A program made the translations under genes and the position numbers. From an uncultured Ruminococcus sp. (GTDB taxonomy: Bacteria; Bacillota; Clostridia; Oscillospirales; Ruminococcaceae), in contig CACZFN010000017.1 in assembly GCA_902780505.1 (NCBI GenBank), positions 62,001 through 126,000 on the forward strand: a DNA stretch of 64,000 nt, given 5' to 3'. The notes under the pieces were generated by a model, which was not told where the DNA came from, searched no databases, and worked only from the letters and a program-made list of their open reading frames with translations. The first letter of the stretch is position 1; each line of letters opens with the position of its first letter. Below, piece by piece: positions 34,598-44,025 of this stretch.

Positions 34598-34784
34598 TAA
34601 GGATTACAAAAGCTCAAACAGTAAAAGACACAAACTCATTGTCGCGTAAAGCGAAGACCACAGTTTTTAATGTGGAGTGATTTATATATACATTATATAA
34701 ACTCTGCGTGGAACTGACGGGGCTGTAAATAAGATTACAGAGCGAGTACCTGTGAATTCATTTTTTGTGAAGGAGGGAATTAAA

Positions 34785-35255
34785 GTGCCAAGAAGAGGCA
34801 GAGTTGCAAAGAGAGATGTTCTTACAGATCCTGTATACAATTCAAAGCTTGTTACAAGACTTGTAAATAACATAATGCTCGACGGAAAGAAGGGTGTAGC
34901 CCAGAAGATCGTTTACGGTGCATTTGAGATCGTAGAGGAAAAGACAGGCCGCCCCGCACTCGAAGTATTCGAGGAAGCAATGAACAATATCATGCCTGAG
35001 CTTGAAGTCAAGGCTCGCCGTGTCGGCGGTGCTACTTATCAGGTACCTATGGAGGTTAGACCTGAAAGAAGACAGACACTCGGACTCAGATGGATAACAA
35101 AATTCTCAAGAGAGAGAAACGAAAGAACAATGAAGGAAAGACTTGCAGCTGAAATACTTGATGCTATCAACGGTGTAGGCGGCTCATGCAAGAAGCGTGA
35201 CGAAACACACAGAATGGCAGAAGCTAACAAGGCTTTCGCACACTACAGATGGTAA
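34785..35255 (+). CDS. rpsG: 30S ribosomal protein S7
   Basis: 156 aa from GTG 34785, with AAGGAGG 8 nt upstream. The in-frame extension to 34752 is rejected because S7 begins [11 protein letters not shown]. Conserved segments include [40 protein letters not shown] and [16 protein letters not shown]7 nucleates assembly of the 30S head. It lies 24 bp before fusA. Confidence 0.98.
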   Translation: MPRRGRVAKRDVLTDPVYNSKLVTRLVNNIMLDGKKGVAQKIVYGAFEIVEEKTGRPALEVFEEAMNNIMPELEVKARRVGGATYQVPMEVRPERRQTLGLRWITKFSRERNERTMKERLAAEILDAINGVGGSCKKRDETHRMAEANKAFAHYRW

Positions 35256-35279
35256 TCGGGAAGGAAAGGTAAGTAATTT

Positions 35280-37358
35280 ATGGCAAGAGAATGCTCGTTA
35301 CAGGATACCAGAAATATCGGTATCATGGCACATATCGATGCCGGTAAGACAACTACTACAGAACGTATCCTTTTCTATACCGGTATCAACCACAAGATCG
35401 GTGAAACACACGACGGTGCGTCTACAATGGACTGGATGGAGCAGGAAAAGGAAAGAGGTATCACGATCACTTCCGCTGCTACTACCTGCTATTGGAACAA
35501 GCACAGACTTAACATAATTGACACACCAGGACACGTTGACTTCACAGTTGAGGTTGAAAGATCTCTGCGTGTACTTGACGGTTCTGTAACAGTCCTTTGT
35601 GCTAAGGGCGGTGTTGAACCGCAGACTGAGACCGTTTGGCGTCAGGCTGATAACTACAAAGTACCGAGAATGGTATATGTAAACAAAATGGATATCATGG
35701 GCGCGGATTTCTATAACGTTATGCGTATGCTCCATGAAAGACTTAAAACTAATGCTGTTGCTATACAGCTGCCTATCGGCGCTGAGGACGACTTCAAAGG
35801 TCTTATAGATCTTCTTGAAATGAAAGCTTATATCTATACAAACGACCTCGGCACAGATATCCAGGTAACTGATATTCCTGATGATATGAAGGATAAGGCT
35901 GAAGAATATCGTTCCATACTTCTCGACGCTGTCGCAGAACAGGACGAGGAGATCATGGAAAAATACCTCGAGGGCGAAGAACTCACTATCGAGGAAATCA
36001 AGAAGTGCATCAGAAAGGGTACTATAGCTAATACTTTCGTTCCTGTATGCTGCGGTACTTCTTACAGAAACAAGGGCGTTCAGAAGCTTCTTGACGCTAT
36101 CGTTGACTATATGCCCGCACCTACTGATATCGAGCATATCAAGGGCATAAACCCCGAAACAGGCGAAGAATGTGAAAGACCTTCCTCCGATAACGAGCCT
36201 TTTGCAGCTCTTGCATTCAAGATCGCTACAGATCCGTTCGTTGGTAAGCTCTGCTTCTTCAGAGTATATTCGGGCGTGCTTAAAGCAGGCAGCAACGTTT
36301 ATAATGCATCTAAGGATAAGAGCGAGAGGATCGGCAGAATACTCCAGATGCACTCCAACCACAGAAAGGATATCGAGGAAGTCTATGCCGGCGATATCGC
36401 AGCTGCGGTAGGTCTTAAAAATACAACTACAGGTGATACGCTCTGCGACGAGAATAACCCTGTAATACTTGAATCCATGGAATTCCCCGAGCCTGTTATC
36501 CAGCTCGCTATCGAGCCTAAGACTAAGGCAGGTCAGGAAAAGATGGGTATCGCACTCTCCAAGCTTGCTGAGGAAGATCCTACTTTCAGAACATGGACAG
36601 ACGAAGAAACAGGACAGACGATCATCGCAGGTATGGGCGAACTTCACCTTGAGATCATTGTTGACAGACTTATGCGTGAGTTTAAGGTAGAGGCTAACGT
36701 AGGCGCTCCTCAGGTTTCTTATAAGGAAACTATCAGAAAGAGTGCAGATGTTGACCATAAGTACGCTAAGCAGTCAGGCGGTAAAGGTCAGTACGGTCAT
36801 GTTAAGATCAAAGTTGAACCTAACGAAAGCGGTAAGGGCTACGAGTTTGTAAATAACGTAGTCGGCGGCGCTATCCCGAAGGAATATATACCCGCAGTTG
36901 ATGCAGGTATCAGGGGCGCAATGGAAGCAGGCGTGCTTGCTGCTTACCCCGTTGTTGACGTAAAGGTAACACTTTATGACGGTTCTTACCATGAAGTCGA
37001 CTCCTCAGAAATGGCATTCAAGATCGCAGGTTCAATGGCGTTCAAGGAAGCTATGGCTAAGGCAGATCCTGTAATACTTGAACCTATCATGAAGGTCACA
37101 GTAATTGCCCCGGATGACTATATGGGTACTATCATAGGAGATCTTAACTCCAGACGTGGCCAGATACAAGGTCAGGAAACAAGAAACGGCACTGCACAGG
37201 TAGACGCACTTGTTCCGCTTTCCGAAATGTTCGGCTACTCAAATGACCTGAGATCCAAGACACAGGGCAGAGGCAACTATACAATGGAACCTCACAGCTA
37301 TATCGAGCTGCCTAAGTCACTTCAGGAAAAGATCGTTGCTACAAGAAGCAAGAACTGA
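35280..37358 (+). CDS. fusA: Translation elongation factor G
   Basis: 692 aa, full length. G-domain motifs: [15 protein letters not shown] (G1), RGITITSA (G2), DTPGHVDF (G3) and NKMD (G4). All five domains follow, ending [20 protein letters not shown]. It is a GTPase that drives translocation on the ribosome. GGAAAGG lies 8-9 nt before the ATG. A 486-aa open frame on the opposite strand is a compositional shadow. Confidence 0.98.
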   Translation: MARECSLQDTRNIGIMAHIDAGKTTTTERILFYTGINHKIGETHDGASTMDWMEQEKERGITITSAATTCYWNKHRLNIIDTPGHVDFTVEVERSLRVLDGSVTVLCAKGGVEPQTETVWRQADNYKVPRMVYVNKMDIMGADFYNVMRMLHERLKTNAVAIQLPIGAEDDFKGLIDLLEMKAYIYTNDLGTDIQVTDIPDDMKDKAEEYRSILLDAVAEQDEEIMEKYLEGEELTIEEIKKCIRKGTIANTFVPVCCGTSYRNKGVQKLLDAIVDYMPAPTDIEHIKGINPETGEECERPSSDNEPFAALAFKIATDPFVGKLCFFRVYSGVLKAGSNVYNASKDKSERIGRILQMHSNHRKDIEEVYAGDIAAAVGLKNTTTGDTLCDENNPVILESMEFPEPVIQLAIEPKTKAGQEKMGIALSKLAEEDPTFRTWTDEETGQTIIAGMGELHLEIIVDRLMREFKVEANVGAPQVSYKETIRKSADVDHKYAKQSGGKGQYGHVKIKVEPNESGKGYEFVNNVVGGAIPKEYIPAVDAGIRGAMEAGVLAAYPVVDVKVTLYDGSYHEVDSSEMAFKIAGSMAFKEAMAKADPVILEPIMKVTVIAPDDYMGTIIGDLNSRRGQIQGQETRNGTAQVDALVPLSEMFGYSNDLRSKTQGRGNYTMEPHSYIELPKSLQEKIVATRSKN

Positions 37359-37396
37359 TTTTTCAGAAAAAAATACTAAAAAATTCCGGTAATCTA

Positions 37397-37425
37397 TTGC
37401 AAAATCTATTTATATCTGTTATAAT
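37397..37425 (+). promoter_or_regulatory. Internal promoter before tuf
   Basis: TTGCAA (37397-37402), 17 nt, TATAAT (37420-37425), in the 116-bp fusA-tuf gap. It allows extra EF-Tu synthesis independent of the operon promoter. Confidence 0.7.
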
Positions 37426-37474
37426 AGAATTACGTTAAAATTTACCGTAAATTTATTTAAGGAGGAATATTCCA

Positions 37475-38617
37475 ATGGCAAAGGCAAAATTTGAAAGAAA
37501 CAAACCCCACGTAAACATCGGTACCATCGGTCACGTTGACCATGGTAAGACAACCCTTACAGCAGCTATCACAAAGACACTTGCTTTGCAAGGTCTTGCT
37601 GAGAAGAAGGATTATGCTAATATCGACTCTGCTCCTGAAGAGAGAGAGAGAGGTATTACAATCAACACAGCTCACGTTGAGTATGAAACAAAGAACCGTC
37701 ACTATGCACACGTTGACTGCCCCGGACACGCAGACTACGTTAAGAACATGATCACCGGTGCTGCTCAGATGGACGGCGCTATCCTCGTTGTTGCTGCTTC
37801 TGACGGCCCTATGGCTCAGACAAGAGAGCACCTTCTCCTTGCTCGTCAGGTTGGCGTTCCTGCAATCGTTGTATTCATGAACAAGGCTGACCAGGTTGAC
37901 GATGAAGAACTCCTCGAGCTCGTTGAGATGGATATCCGTGAACTCCTCGACAAGTACGAGTTCCCTGGCGATGAAACACCTATCATCAAGGGTTCTGCAC
38001 TTGCTGCTCTTGAAGCTCCCGACGATCTTAGTGATCCCGCTTACAAGCCGATCCTTGACCTTATGGACGCTGTTGACGAGTTCATTCCTACACCTGAGAG
38101 AAAGGCAGACCTTCCTTTCCTTATGCCTGTTGAAGACGTATTCACGATCACAGGCCGTGGTACAGTTGCTACAGGTAGAGTTGAAAGAGGTCAGCTCAAT
38201 ATGTCTGACGAAGTTGAGATCATTGGTCTTACAGAAGAAAGAAAGAAGACTGTTGTTACAGGTATCGAAATGTTCAGAAAGCTTCTTGACTATGCAGAAG
38301 CAGGCGACAATATCGGTGCTCTCCTCCGTGGTATCCAGAGAACAGAGATCGAAAGAGGTCAGGTTCTTTGCAAGCCCGGCAGCATTCACCCCTATACAAA
38401 GTTCAGCGGTCAGGTTTACGTACTGAAGAAGGAAGAGGGCGGCCGTCATACTCCTTTCTTCAACAACTACAGACCTCAGTTCTACTTCAGAACAGATAAC
38501 GTAGCTATGGATGTTGAGCTTATCACTCCTATCGCTATCGAAGAAGGCCTCCGTTTCGCTATCCGTGAGGGCGGCAGAACAGTAGGTTCAGGCGTTGTTA
38601 CAGGTGTTAGAGACTAA
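37475..38617 (+). CDS. tuf: Elongation factor Tu with a 20-residue deletion in domain III
   Basis: 380 aa; the family is ~395-400. G motifs are intact ([35 protein letters not shown]), as is domain II. In domain III the sequence runs PQFYFRT then directly [12 protein letters not shown]. The ~20 residues normally between them (a T-D-V-T-G strand and the P-E-G-x-E-M-C-M-P-G turn) are missing in frame at codons 340/341, position 38494/38495. The C-terminus ([19 protein letters not shown]) is normal. AAGGAGG precedes the ATG. The loss removes barrel strands of domain III and would be expected to harm folding. It is either a real deletion, tolerated if another tuf exists, or an assembly error. Confidence 0.96.
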   Translation: MAKAKFERNKPHVNIGTIGHVDHGKTTLTAAITKTLALQGLAEKKDYANIDSAPEERERGITINTAHVEYETKNRHYAHVDCPGHADYVKNMITGAAQMDGAILVVAASDGPMAQTREHLLLARQVGVPAIVVFMNKADQVDDEELLELVEMDIRELLDKYEFPGDETPIIKGSALAALEAPDDLSDPAYKPILDLMDAVDEFIPTPERKADLPFLMPVEDVFTITGRGTVATGRVERGQLNMSDEVEIIGLTEERKKTVVTGIEMFRKLLDYAEAGDNIGALLRGIQRTEIERGQVLCKPGSIHPYTKFSGQVYVLKKEEGGRHTPFFNNYRPQFYFRTDNVAMDVELITPIAIEEGLRFAIREGGRTVGSGVVTGVRD

Positions 38618-38655
38618 TTCTTTCTGATACTGAACACACTATAAAAAACAAAAAT

Positions 38656-38682
38656 ACCGCCGCTCGCTAAACGGGCGGCGGT
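38656..38682 (+). terminator. Hairpin after tuf
   Basis: ACCGCCGC pairs with GCGGCGGT, then TTTGTTG. First of two hairpins behind tuf. Confidence 0.7.
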
Positions 38683-38700
38683 TTGTTGTAACTGAAAAGT

Positions 38701-38741
38701 AAGCTGCGCCAAAGTCATAAAGACTTTGGCGCAGCTTTTTA
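38701..38741. terminator. Bidirectional terminator
   Basis: AAGCTGCGCCAAAGTC pairs perfectly (16 bp) with its complement around ATAAA, with T and A runs on either side. It separates tuf from the convergent anti-sigma-like gene. Confidence 0.92.
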
Positions 38742-38755
38742 TGCTATCTTTTGTT

Positions 38756-40519
38756 CTATATATCTTCATCAAAGAAGTGTATGCTGTAAACGTTATTGTC
38801 GGGTGAATTGTAACTGATATAATACCCCGCTGTGCCGCCGTCAGCTGAGCGTACCCTGTAAAGCCTGCATACATCACGGTCAGTCGTAAGGGCTTCATCA
38901 GATACAACACCCTTGTACTGCCCGTCAAGGTCATAGCTGCCGGAACTTAGTTCCTCCCCCTCTATATACATAAGAGCCGGTGATACCGCCGCCCTCGCTT
39001 CCTCCTCTTTCTGGCTGATAAGAGCATCACATCCCGTTATCATCATGCCCATACTGCTTGATAAAAGCTTTGTTCCCTCTGTGGCTGAGGCAAATATTTT
39101 CTGTGCGCTTTTTTCCTCAGCGGCAGAAGTCTCGGGAATAGATATTTCAAACATATAATGATAACTCTGCTCTCCGTAATCCCCGCTGCCTGATATGATA
39201 TGAAGCTGAACAGTCCTGCCTGAGAGGATATTATCAGGTCTGAGCCGTATTATCATCCTGCTAAGACCTTCTGTACTCACTTCAAATGTTTCGGGCGTGC
39301 CGAGCAAACTTATTTCCTCACCTGTGTCTTTAAGGTACGCTTTTATAATGAGATCGCTGTTTAAATTTTCCACCATTCCGAGCGATACCGAAGTTTCCCT
39401 GAACAGCGCATACATATTCACACCGTCAGTAATGATCCCGTCACAGTCGATATCTACGCTCTTGACATATGATTTCTGGCTGTTGTTTTCTGCCTGCCTC
39501 AGTACCGCCTTGTCAGTCAGGTCGCTGTCATCAGGTATATGAAATTCAGGGGTTCTTGTAATGTACCGTGCTGCGCCGCCACTGTAATAACAGCCTGTCA
39601 GCTGATATGCGGCATTCTGATCTATGGGGTAAAGTGCCGATCTGTTTGAAAGATATGCGCTTACTGTGTCGTAGCTGTCGTTTTTCTCTGATTTGTCAGC
39701 ATATGCCTGCCTGATCCTTATGTCGTAATGATACCTGCCCGAATACTGCCCCGCTTCATCATCAGTTATGACCGTATCAAGCCCTTTATCGGTGAGCAGT
39801 ATATGCGTATCTACAGTAAGTTCATTAAAACGCATCATAAGTTCTTTCCCGAGGGTTATGTCTACCCGTAAAAACTGCGCCATAAAACCTTCGTAAGATG
39901 TGACCTCGACTTGCTTTTCCACCTGAGTGCCCGTCTGACTGTCCACGACCGAAACATATGTCGAAAACATTCTCGCTATGTCCTTAGTGTCAACTGAAGT
40001 GCCTGTATTGTCAAGCCGTATCAGCAGTGAGATCTTCTTGTCCGACAGAATATACCCGTCACACTCTGCACTGATCTCATTGAGTTCACCTGCTTTTATC
40101 CTGCCAAGATCCCCCTTTAGCATATCAGAAAAGCTTTCAGGGCAGCCCGTCATGTCTGTGAGTTTTGTGCAGCAGTTCTTATTGTTATACTGGTCAAAAA
40201 GCTTTGTGACAGCATAATCATTTGATTTCGGATAGTAAGCCGAGATCTTCTGCTTTATCGTAAGTTCCTTTCTGGCATCGGGATCTGAAACTTGTGTAGG
40301 GGCGGGTTCATAAGGCGGTATCATTTCGTCATTGCTTGTGTGAAGTATCAAAAATCCGCCGGCACCTATCCCAATTGCTATAGCCGCCACTGCTGCCGCC
40401 TTTATCGGGCTCAGGCTCTTTACTGCCGCTGTGCCTGTTCTGCCTGCGGGTATTTTTCTTGCACGTTCCTTCCATTCATCAGGGGTAGTATAAGCATTTA
40501 CTATGTTCATTTTCTTCAT
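38756..40519 (-). CDS. Membrane anti-sigma-like protein (DUF4179-type)
   Basis: 587 aa. A cytoplasmic N-terminus of ~45 residues begins with a TTPDEWKERA motif typical of anti-sigma partners of ECF factors. One membrane helix (~45-65) is followed by a long beta-rich extracytoplasmic region with many Tyr and Asp. It lies downstream of an ECF sigma gene, 6 bp after its stop, the standard sigma/anti-sigma pair order. AAAGGAGG, partly inside the sigma gene end, precedes ATG 40519. It probably sequesters that sigma factor until an envelope signal releases it. The size of the outer region is unusual. Confidence 0.75.
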   Translation of the reverse strand: MKKMNIVNAYTTPDEWKERARKIPAGRTGTAAVKSLSPIKAAAVAAIAIGIGAGGFLILHTSNDEMIPPYEPAPTQVSDPDARKELTIKQKISAYYPKSNDYAVTKLFDQYNNKNCCTKLTDMTGCPESFSDMLKGDLGRIKAGELNEISAECDGYILSDKKISLLIRLDNTGTSVDTKDIARMFSTYVSVVDSQTGTQVEKQVEVTSYEGFMAQFLRVDITLGKELMMRFNELTVDTHILLTDKGLDTVITDDEAGQYSGRYHYDIRIRQAYADKSEKNDSYDTVSAYLSNRSALYPIDQNAAYQLTGCYYSGGAARYITRTPEFHIPDDSDLTDKAVLRQAENNSQKSYVKSVDIDCDGIITDGVNMYALFRETSVSLGMVENLNSDLIIKAYLKDTGEEISLLGTPETFEVSTEGLSRMIIRLRPDNILSGRTVQLHIISGSGDYGEQSYHYMFEISIPETSAAEEKSAQKIFASATEGTKLLSSSMGMMITGCDALISQKEEEARAAVSPALMYIEGEELSSGSYDLDGQYKGVVSDEALTTDRDVCRLYRVRSADGGTAGYYISYNSPDNNVYSIHFFDEDI

Positions 40520-40525
40520 TTCGGG

Positions 40526-41002
40526 CTAACCTCCTTTCTCAAGCTCTTTTTTAAGCCTTTCTCGTGCACGTTTGAGCTGTGAACGCACAGTGCTTTCCTT
40601 CTGTCCGGTTATCTCGGCTATCTCCCTCGTGGAATAACCGACATTTACATATAAATGCAGAACATTCCTGTACTTTTCGGGCAGCGAAAAAACTATCTGT
40701 ATCAGTTCACTTTCCTGCGCTGTATCAAACGGCATGGTTATGTCATCAATGCTTACAAACTTGTGTTTCAGCTTAAAGCGCAGCATGGATTTGCATTCGT
40801 TGTACGCTACCTTTGCAAGCCATTTGCCTGTGTCATCAGGCGGCTTCTTCTTTAGCTGCATATAAAGACTCTCAAAGCAATTAAGATACGCTTCCTGAGC
40901 ATCTATCATATTCCCTAAGGAAACGATACATATTCTTGTGACCATATCCGAATATTCGTCGATAGCCGACTGAAAGGTTTCGTTTATGCTGTTTTCACCC
41001 AA
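40526..41002 (-). CDS. ECF-type RNA polymerase sigma factor
   Basis: 158 aa. Region 2 is present in diverged form (YSDMVTRICIVSLGNMIDAQEAYLNCFESLY). Region 4 is clear (LPEKYRNVLHLYVNVGYSTREIAEITGQKESTVRSQLKRARERLKKEL). The start is TTG 41002, with GGAGGTGA 8 nt upstream. On the minus strand TTGACG, 16 nt, TATATA lie just upstream as its promoter. It pairs with the DUF4179-type membrane protein next in the operon. It differs from the sigma factor at 9264-9734 in that it has a clear anti-sigma partner. Confidence 0.92.
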   Translation of the reverse strand: MGENSINETFQSAIDEYSDMVTRICIVSLGNMIDAQEAYLNCFESLYMQLKKKPPDDTGKWLAKVAYNECKSMLRFKLKHKFVSIDDITMPFDTAQESELIQIVFSLPEKYRNVLHLYVNVGYSTREIAEITGQKESTVRSQLKRARERLKKELEKGG

Positions 41003-41131
41003 TATGTATCACCTCCGATAAAAACCCTCTATATATAAAGACGCTTCAAAACGTCAAAAAGTTGCATAGTGATAAAATTTTTTTTCATTGTATGTGTCAT
41101 TTTTTTGTTTGTAAATAATTTGTTAAGCCGC

Positions 41132-41160
41132 TTGACGAGGCTTTGATTACGTGTTATAAT
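41132..41160 (+). promoter_or_regulatory. Promoter of TerD-like gene
   Basis: TTGACG (41132-41137), 17 nt, TATAAT (41155-41160). Confidence 0.8.
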
Positions 41161-41198
41161 GAAAGGCTACATTAACAATAATACGGAGGGGATCAATA

Positions 41199-43223
41199 AT
41201 GAATTTCGATCAGCTGCTTTTTTCTGAGTTAAGGCTCGCGGCCATTTCAAACGGCAAGAATACAACAGATGATAACGCCATCACAAAGGCTATGACTGTC
41301 AATGAAGAACTTATAAATATCGGCTATACACTGTCCCCTGCGGATATAGTAAGACTTTCAAAATCGCCCGACCTGAATTCCTTTGCCGCAAGGATAAGGG
41401 AATACGCAGGTGATGTCAAGGCAAAGCCTATGTACCCCGATTTTCCTTCACAGGTAATGGCTATGGATGATGCTGTTTTCCGCTTTCACCAGTTAGTGCA
41501 CTATATGTCTACTTACGGCGTGGAGTTTTTTACGGGGCAGAGGGTTTTCAAAGGCTGGCTGCCCGAAGTAACTGACACTCAAAAGAGTGAACCCGACACT
41601 GCGCTTGTTGAAGCTAAGGTCATATCCCTTATAGGTAAGGGTGAAAAGTATATCCTGCCCTATAAGAGGATACTTTCAAAAACCGAGCGTATGAACGATA
41701 AGGAGAGCATGATAGTCCTCGGGTGTATCGCACATTTAACCCCTGAAGAACTTGCGGGCGTCAATATCACATTCAAGCAGAATATGCTTTATGTGTTCAA
41801 TGCCATATTTACCAGTGAAGAACTTGAAAGTAAAGCTAAGCTTGAACTTCTGTTCACACTGTGCCAGCATACAGGTGATGTGTGGAAATGTATGGATTAC
41901 GCCCTCACCCGCACAGGCTACCATTTCAGGACTTCTCAGAAAAGGCTTATCGTAAAGCTTCTTGAAAAATATCCTCTCACGGATTTCAAGGCAAACCTTA
42001 TCCTTTCAAACAAAAAGGGTGAACGTACCCTGCTTATGCTCAAATATATCGACTTCAACGAATACTGCCGAAGCAAACCGTTTAAAAATGCCGTTGCTGA
42101 TTTCAGAAGCGGCAAGCTCAGATCGTGGGAATCCCGCGCTAAGTTTTTAGCTGAAAGCGGACACGAGCAGACACTTGAATACTACTCACAAAGGCCCGGT
42201 ATGATGCTCAGAAGCCTTACATACCTTCTGCGCCGCGGCTTCAGGGCAGATGATATCTACGATACACTTTACCCACACTCAGCCGAACTTAAAGCGCAGA
42301 CACTTGTAAGACTTGCTTCCTTCTTTTCCCGCCCCGCTGACCTTTGGGAAAATGACGAAAAGTATAATGAAGCACTTGTTTTAAGCATTATGATCACCTA
42401 CCTGCTTGCGGGCAGGCTAAGCGCAAATAAGACTCCCCTGCGCGGCAAAAAGGTCTATGTTGACGCAAAAGACTTTGACCTTTCGCTGTCTGAAATAAGG
42501 GTGACAAACAAGTCCTCAGAGGGCGGCTATATACGCTCGGGGCTTGCTTATAAGATACCCGATAACGCAAAGGCTATACGCTTCTTTATCTACTGGAACG
42601 ACACAACCAGGGTAGATGTCGATCTGCACGCATCAGCCTTCTCGACTGACGGTCAGCAGATCCAGGTCGGCTGGAACAGCAATTTTAGATCGGGCGCGCT
42701 CGTTTTCAGCGGGGATATCACCCATAGTGACGCTGCGGAATATGTCGATATTGACCTTGAAAAAGCCCGTCAGACGGTTTCCACAGTCTGCACTAATATC
42801 AACCTGTTTTCGGGCTACCCGACATTCAGCGAAATAGACGAATGCTTTGTCGGCGTAATGGCAGTAGATAAAACAGGTACGAATATAAAGCTCTATGATC
42901 CCAAAAACTGCTTTTTTACACACTACCTTACAGGTAAGTACAAAACAATAAACTACGGCTTTATCGACATTAAGAACCGTGTAATAGTTTTTGACGGCTT
43001 TGAGGGCAATGGCGATTATTACGAAATGCCCGAGCACAGCTGCGGCTTTTCTGTCGAAAACTACCTTGATATACTTTTTCGTGTCCAGCGTGTCATAAAA
43101 GTCGATTCGCCCGAAAAAGCTGATGTTACCCTTGTTATGGGCAAACCCTCGGGCGATAAAGAGATAAGCCTTATCGACAATAATTTCTTTATGGAAGCCC
43201 TTGACGAAAAGGCTGAAAAATGA
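41199..43223 (+). CDS. Large protein with C-terminal TerD-like domain
   Basis: 674 aa. Residues 1-430 are helical and unrecognised, with HEAT-like helix pairs suggested by Leu spacing. Residues ~445-600 resemble TerD (tellurium/stress proteins): FFIYWNDTTRVDVDLHAS, VGWNSNFRSGALVFSGDIT and EYVDIDLEKA. These give the Asp-rich calcium-binding strand, the GxxVHSGD-like turn and the following DL helix. There is no signal peptide. GGAGGGG precedes the ATG. Similar long TerD-bearing proteins occur in stress clusters, but no other ter gene is here. Its last codons contain the promoter of a downstream RNA gene. Confidence 0.65.
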   Translation: MNFDQLLFSELRLAAISNGKNTTDDNAITKAMTVNEELINIGYTLSPADIVRLSKSPDLNSFAARIREYAGDVKAKPMYPDFPSQVMAMDDAVFRFHQLVHYMSTYGVEFFTGQRVFKGWLPEVTDTQKSEPDTALVEAKVISLIGKGEKYILPYKRILSKTERMNDKESMIVLGCIAHLTPEELAGVNITFKQNMLYVFNAIFTSEELESKAKLELLFTLCQHTGDVWKCMDYALTRTGYHFRTSQKRLIVKLLEKYPLTDFKANLILSNKKGERTLLMLKYIDFNEYCRSKPFKNAVADFRSGKLRSWESRAKFLAESGHEQTLEYYSQRPGMMLRSLTYLLRRGFRADDIYDTLYPHSAELKAQTLVRLASFFSRPADLWENDEKYNEALVLSIMITYLLAGRLSANKTPLRGKKVYVDAKDFDLSLSEIRVTNKSSEGGYIRSGLAYKIPDNAKAIRFFIYWNDTTRVDVDLHASAFSTDGQQIQVGWNSNFRSGALVFSGDITHSDAAEYVDIDLEKARQTVSTVCTNINLFSGYPTFSEIDECFVGVMAVDKTGTNIKLYDPKNCFFTHYLTGKYKTINYGFIDIKNRVIVFDGFEGNGDYYEMPEHSCGFSVENYLDILFRVQRVIKVDSPEKADVTLVMGKPSGDKEISLIDNNFFMEALDEKAEK

Positions 43224-43229
43224 TATAAT
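43201..43229 (+). promoter_or_regulatory. Promoter embedded in the end of the TerD-like gene
   Basis: TTGACG (43201-43206), 17 nt, TATAAT (43224-43229), with an extended -10 TGA that is also the stop codon of the gene. A transcript would start near 43236, where no protein gene follows on this strand for 2 kb. Confidence 0.72.
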
Positions 43230-43235
43230 ATCTGT

Positions 43236-43691
43236 GGGCAGGCGTTTGCGCGCCTTTAGTCAGCATACTTTTATCAGAAGGCTATTCCGCCTGGAATAAT
43301 CTACTCGGCGCTGCAAGCCATAAGCTGTCAGATAGCCTGTCCTGCCGATATTTATATCGGTAACGGTGATAAGCGTATACCCGCACGCTTTACAGCATAC
43401 TTTTAATACACCGGTCTTTGTATTAGTGCGGGTGTGTTTGCTGTATAATAGCTTATCATTATTCCTGTAAGCGTTGCCTGGCGGTTAATTATTTGTGACT
43501 TCCTTTTATGTATGGATTTTTATGAGAGCGATAGGTGCGGCCAATAAAAAACGGGCCTGAACTCACCCAAGTGAGCCGAGGTCAAAAAACACAGGCCGGC
43601 AAAAACACCTGTCGTTCGGTATACCGCCTTGTTCAGCCTGTCACATAATTGCTTGCAGGAAAAAACCGACAAGCGTTTCGCGCGTTTTTTT
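43236..43691 (+). ncRNA. Candidate structured non-coding RNA with two pseudoknotted domains
   Basis: There is no plausible ORF, but a strong own promoter and dense complementary stems. First part: GGCAGG/CCTGCC (43237-43242 with 43341-43346), hairpin TATTCC-GCCT-GGAATA (43283-43298), hairpin CCGATA/TATCGG (43345-43360). Domain 1 is closed by TGATAAGC/GCTTATCA (43367-43374, 43451-43458). It contains ACCCGCAC/GTGCGGGT (43379-43386, 43426-43433), AATAC/GTATT (43405-43409, 43420-43424) and a crossing 7-bp helix TACAGCA/TGCTGTA (43391-43397, 43439-43445). Domain 2 is closed by TTCCTGTAAGC/GCTTGCAGGAA (43462-43472, 43651-43661). It has AATTAT..GTGAC/GTCACATAATT (43487-43499, 43640-43650), a crossing GGCGGT/ACCGCC, GCGATAGGTG/CACCTGTCGT (43528-43537, 43606-43615), GGCCTG/CAGGCC and CTCAC/GTGAG. 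A T7 run at 43685-43691 may end it. Family not recognised. Confidence 0.62.
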
Positions 43692-43788
43692 GTACGGGGA
43701 TCGTACTGATGACATCCTTTTATCCACCATCTTTTAAATGGGAACGCCGGAGTAAGTCATTAAATAGCTTGTCGCACGTAAAAACAGT

Positions 43789-43817
43789 GCCGAGGGCAGA
43801 AATGCTCTCGGCTTTTT
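43789..43817 (+). terminator. Terminator with GNRA-type loop
   Basis: GCCGAGGGCA and TGCTCTCGGC form a 10-bp stem (one G-U) around GAAA, followed by T5. The only plus-strand transcript it can serve is the RNA starting near 43236, which would then reach ~580 nt by read-through. 43692-43788 holds no gene. Confidence 0.82.
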
Positions 43818-43828
43818 AGTTTTACAAA

Positions 43829-43861
43829 AAATATCCTTCCGCTGTCGCAGAAGGATATTTC
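43829..43861 (-). terminator. Terminator of tRNA-Thr
   Basis: AAATATCCTTC and GAAGGATATTT form an 11-bp stem ending in T on the minus strand, directly after the tRNA 3' end. Confidence 0.8.
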
Positions 43862-43937
43862 TGGAGCTGGTAGCCGGACTCGAACCGGCGACCTGCGCAT
43901 TACGAATGCGCTGCTCTACCAACTGAGCCATACCAGC
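43862..43937 (-). tRNA. tRNA-Thr (anticodon CGT)
   Basis: 76 nt including an encoded CCA. The acceptor stem GCTGGTA/TACCAGC, the D-arm GGCTCAGTTGGTAGAGC, the anticodon stem GCGCA/TGCGC with loop TTCGTAA (anticodon CGT, reading ACG), and the T-arm CCGGTTCGAGTCCGG are all canonical. It is a single tRNA gene, with a terminator behind it. Confidence 0.97.
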
Positions 43938-44025
43938 AGCTGTTCAACTTATTTATTATATCATGTTTTACTGCTTTTGTCAAGTGTTTTTCGCCCCGCA
44001 GCATACTGTCTGCGGGGCATTTATA

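Noticed and set aside
35298..36758. 486-aa open frame opposite fusA
   Set aside because: Antisense to a perfectly conserved EF-G gene; no ribosome binding site and no protein-like pattern. It arises from codon bias.
37457..38449. 330-aa open frame opposite tuf
   Set aside because: Same explanation: a shadow of the EF-Tu gene.
43440..43450. TATAAT at about 43444 as a second RNA promoter
   Set aside because: No acceptable -35 at 16-18 nt, and the bases overlap the pseudoknot strand TGCTGTA.
43236..43691. Assignment of the structured RNA to 6S, tmRNA, RNase P or SRP RNA
   Set aside because: None of the conserved cores I know is visible: no GAGGAAAGTCC, no tRNA-like end with tag ORF, no SRP tetraloop helix. 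A 6S-type rod does not fit the crossing helices, so it was left unnamed.
43666..43691. Strong terminator at the T7 run
   Set aside because: The stem before the T run is weak (3 bp plus a bulge), so termination may occur here or at 43817. Listed only as the possible RNA 3' end.
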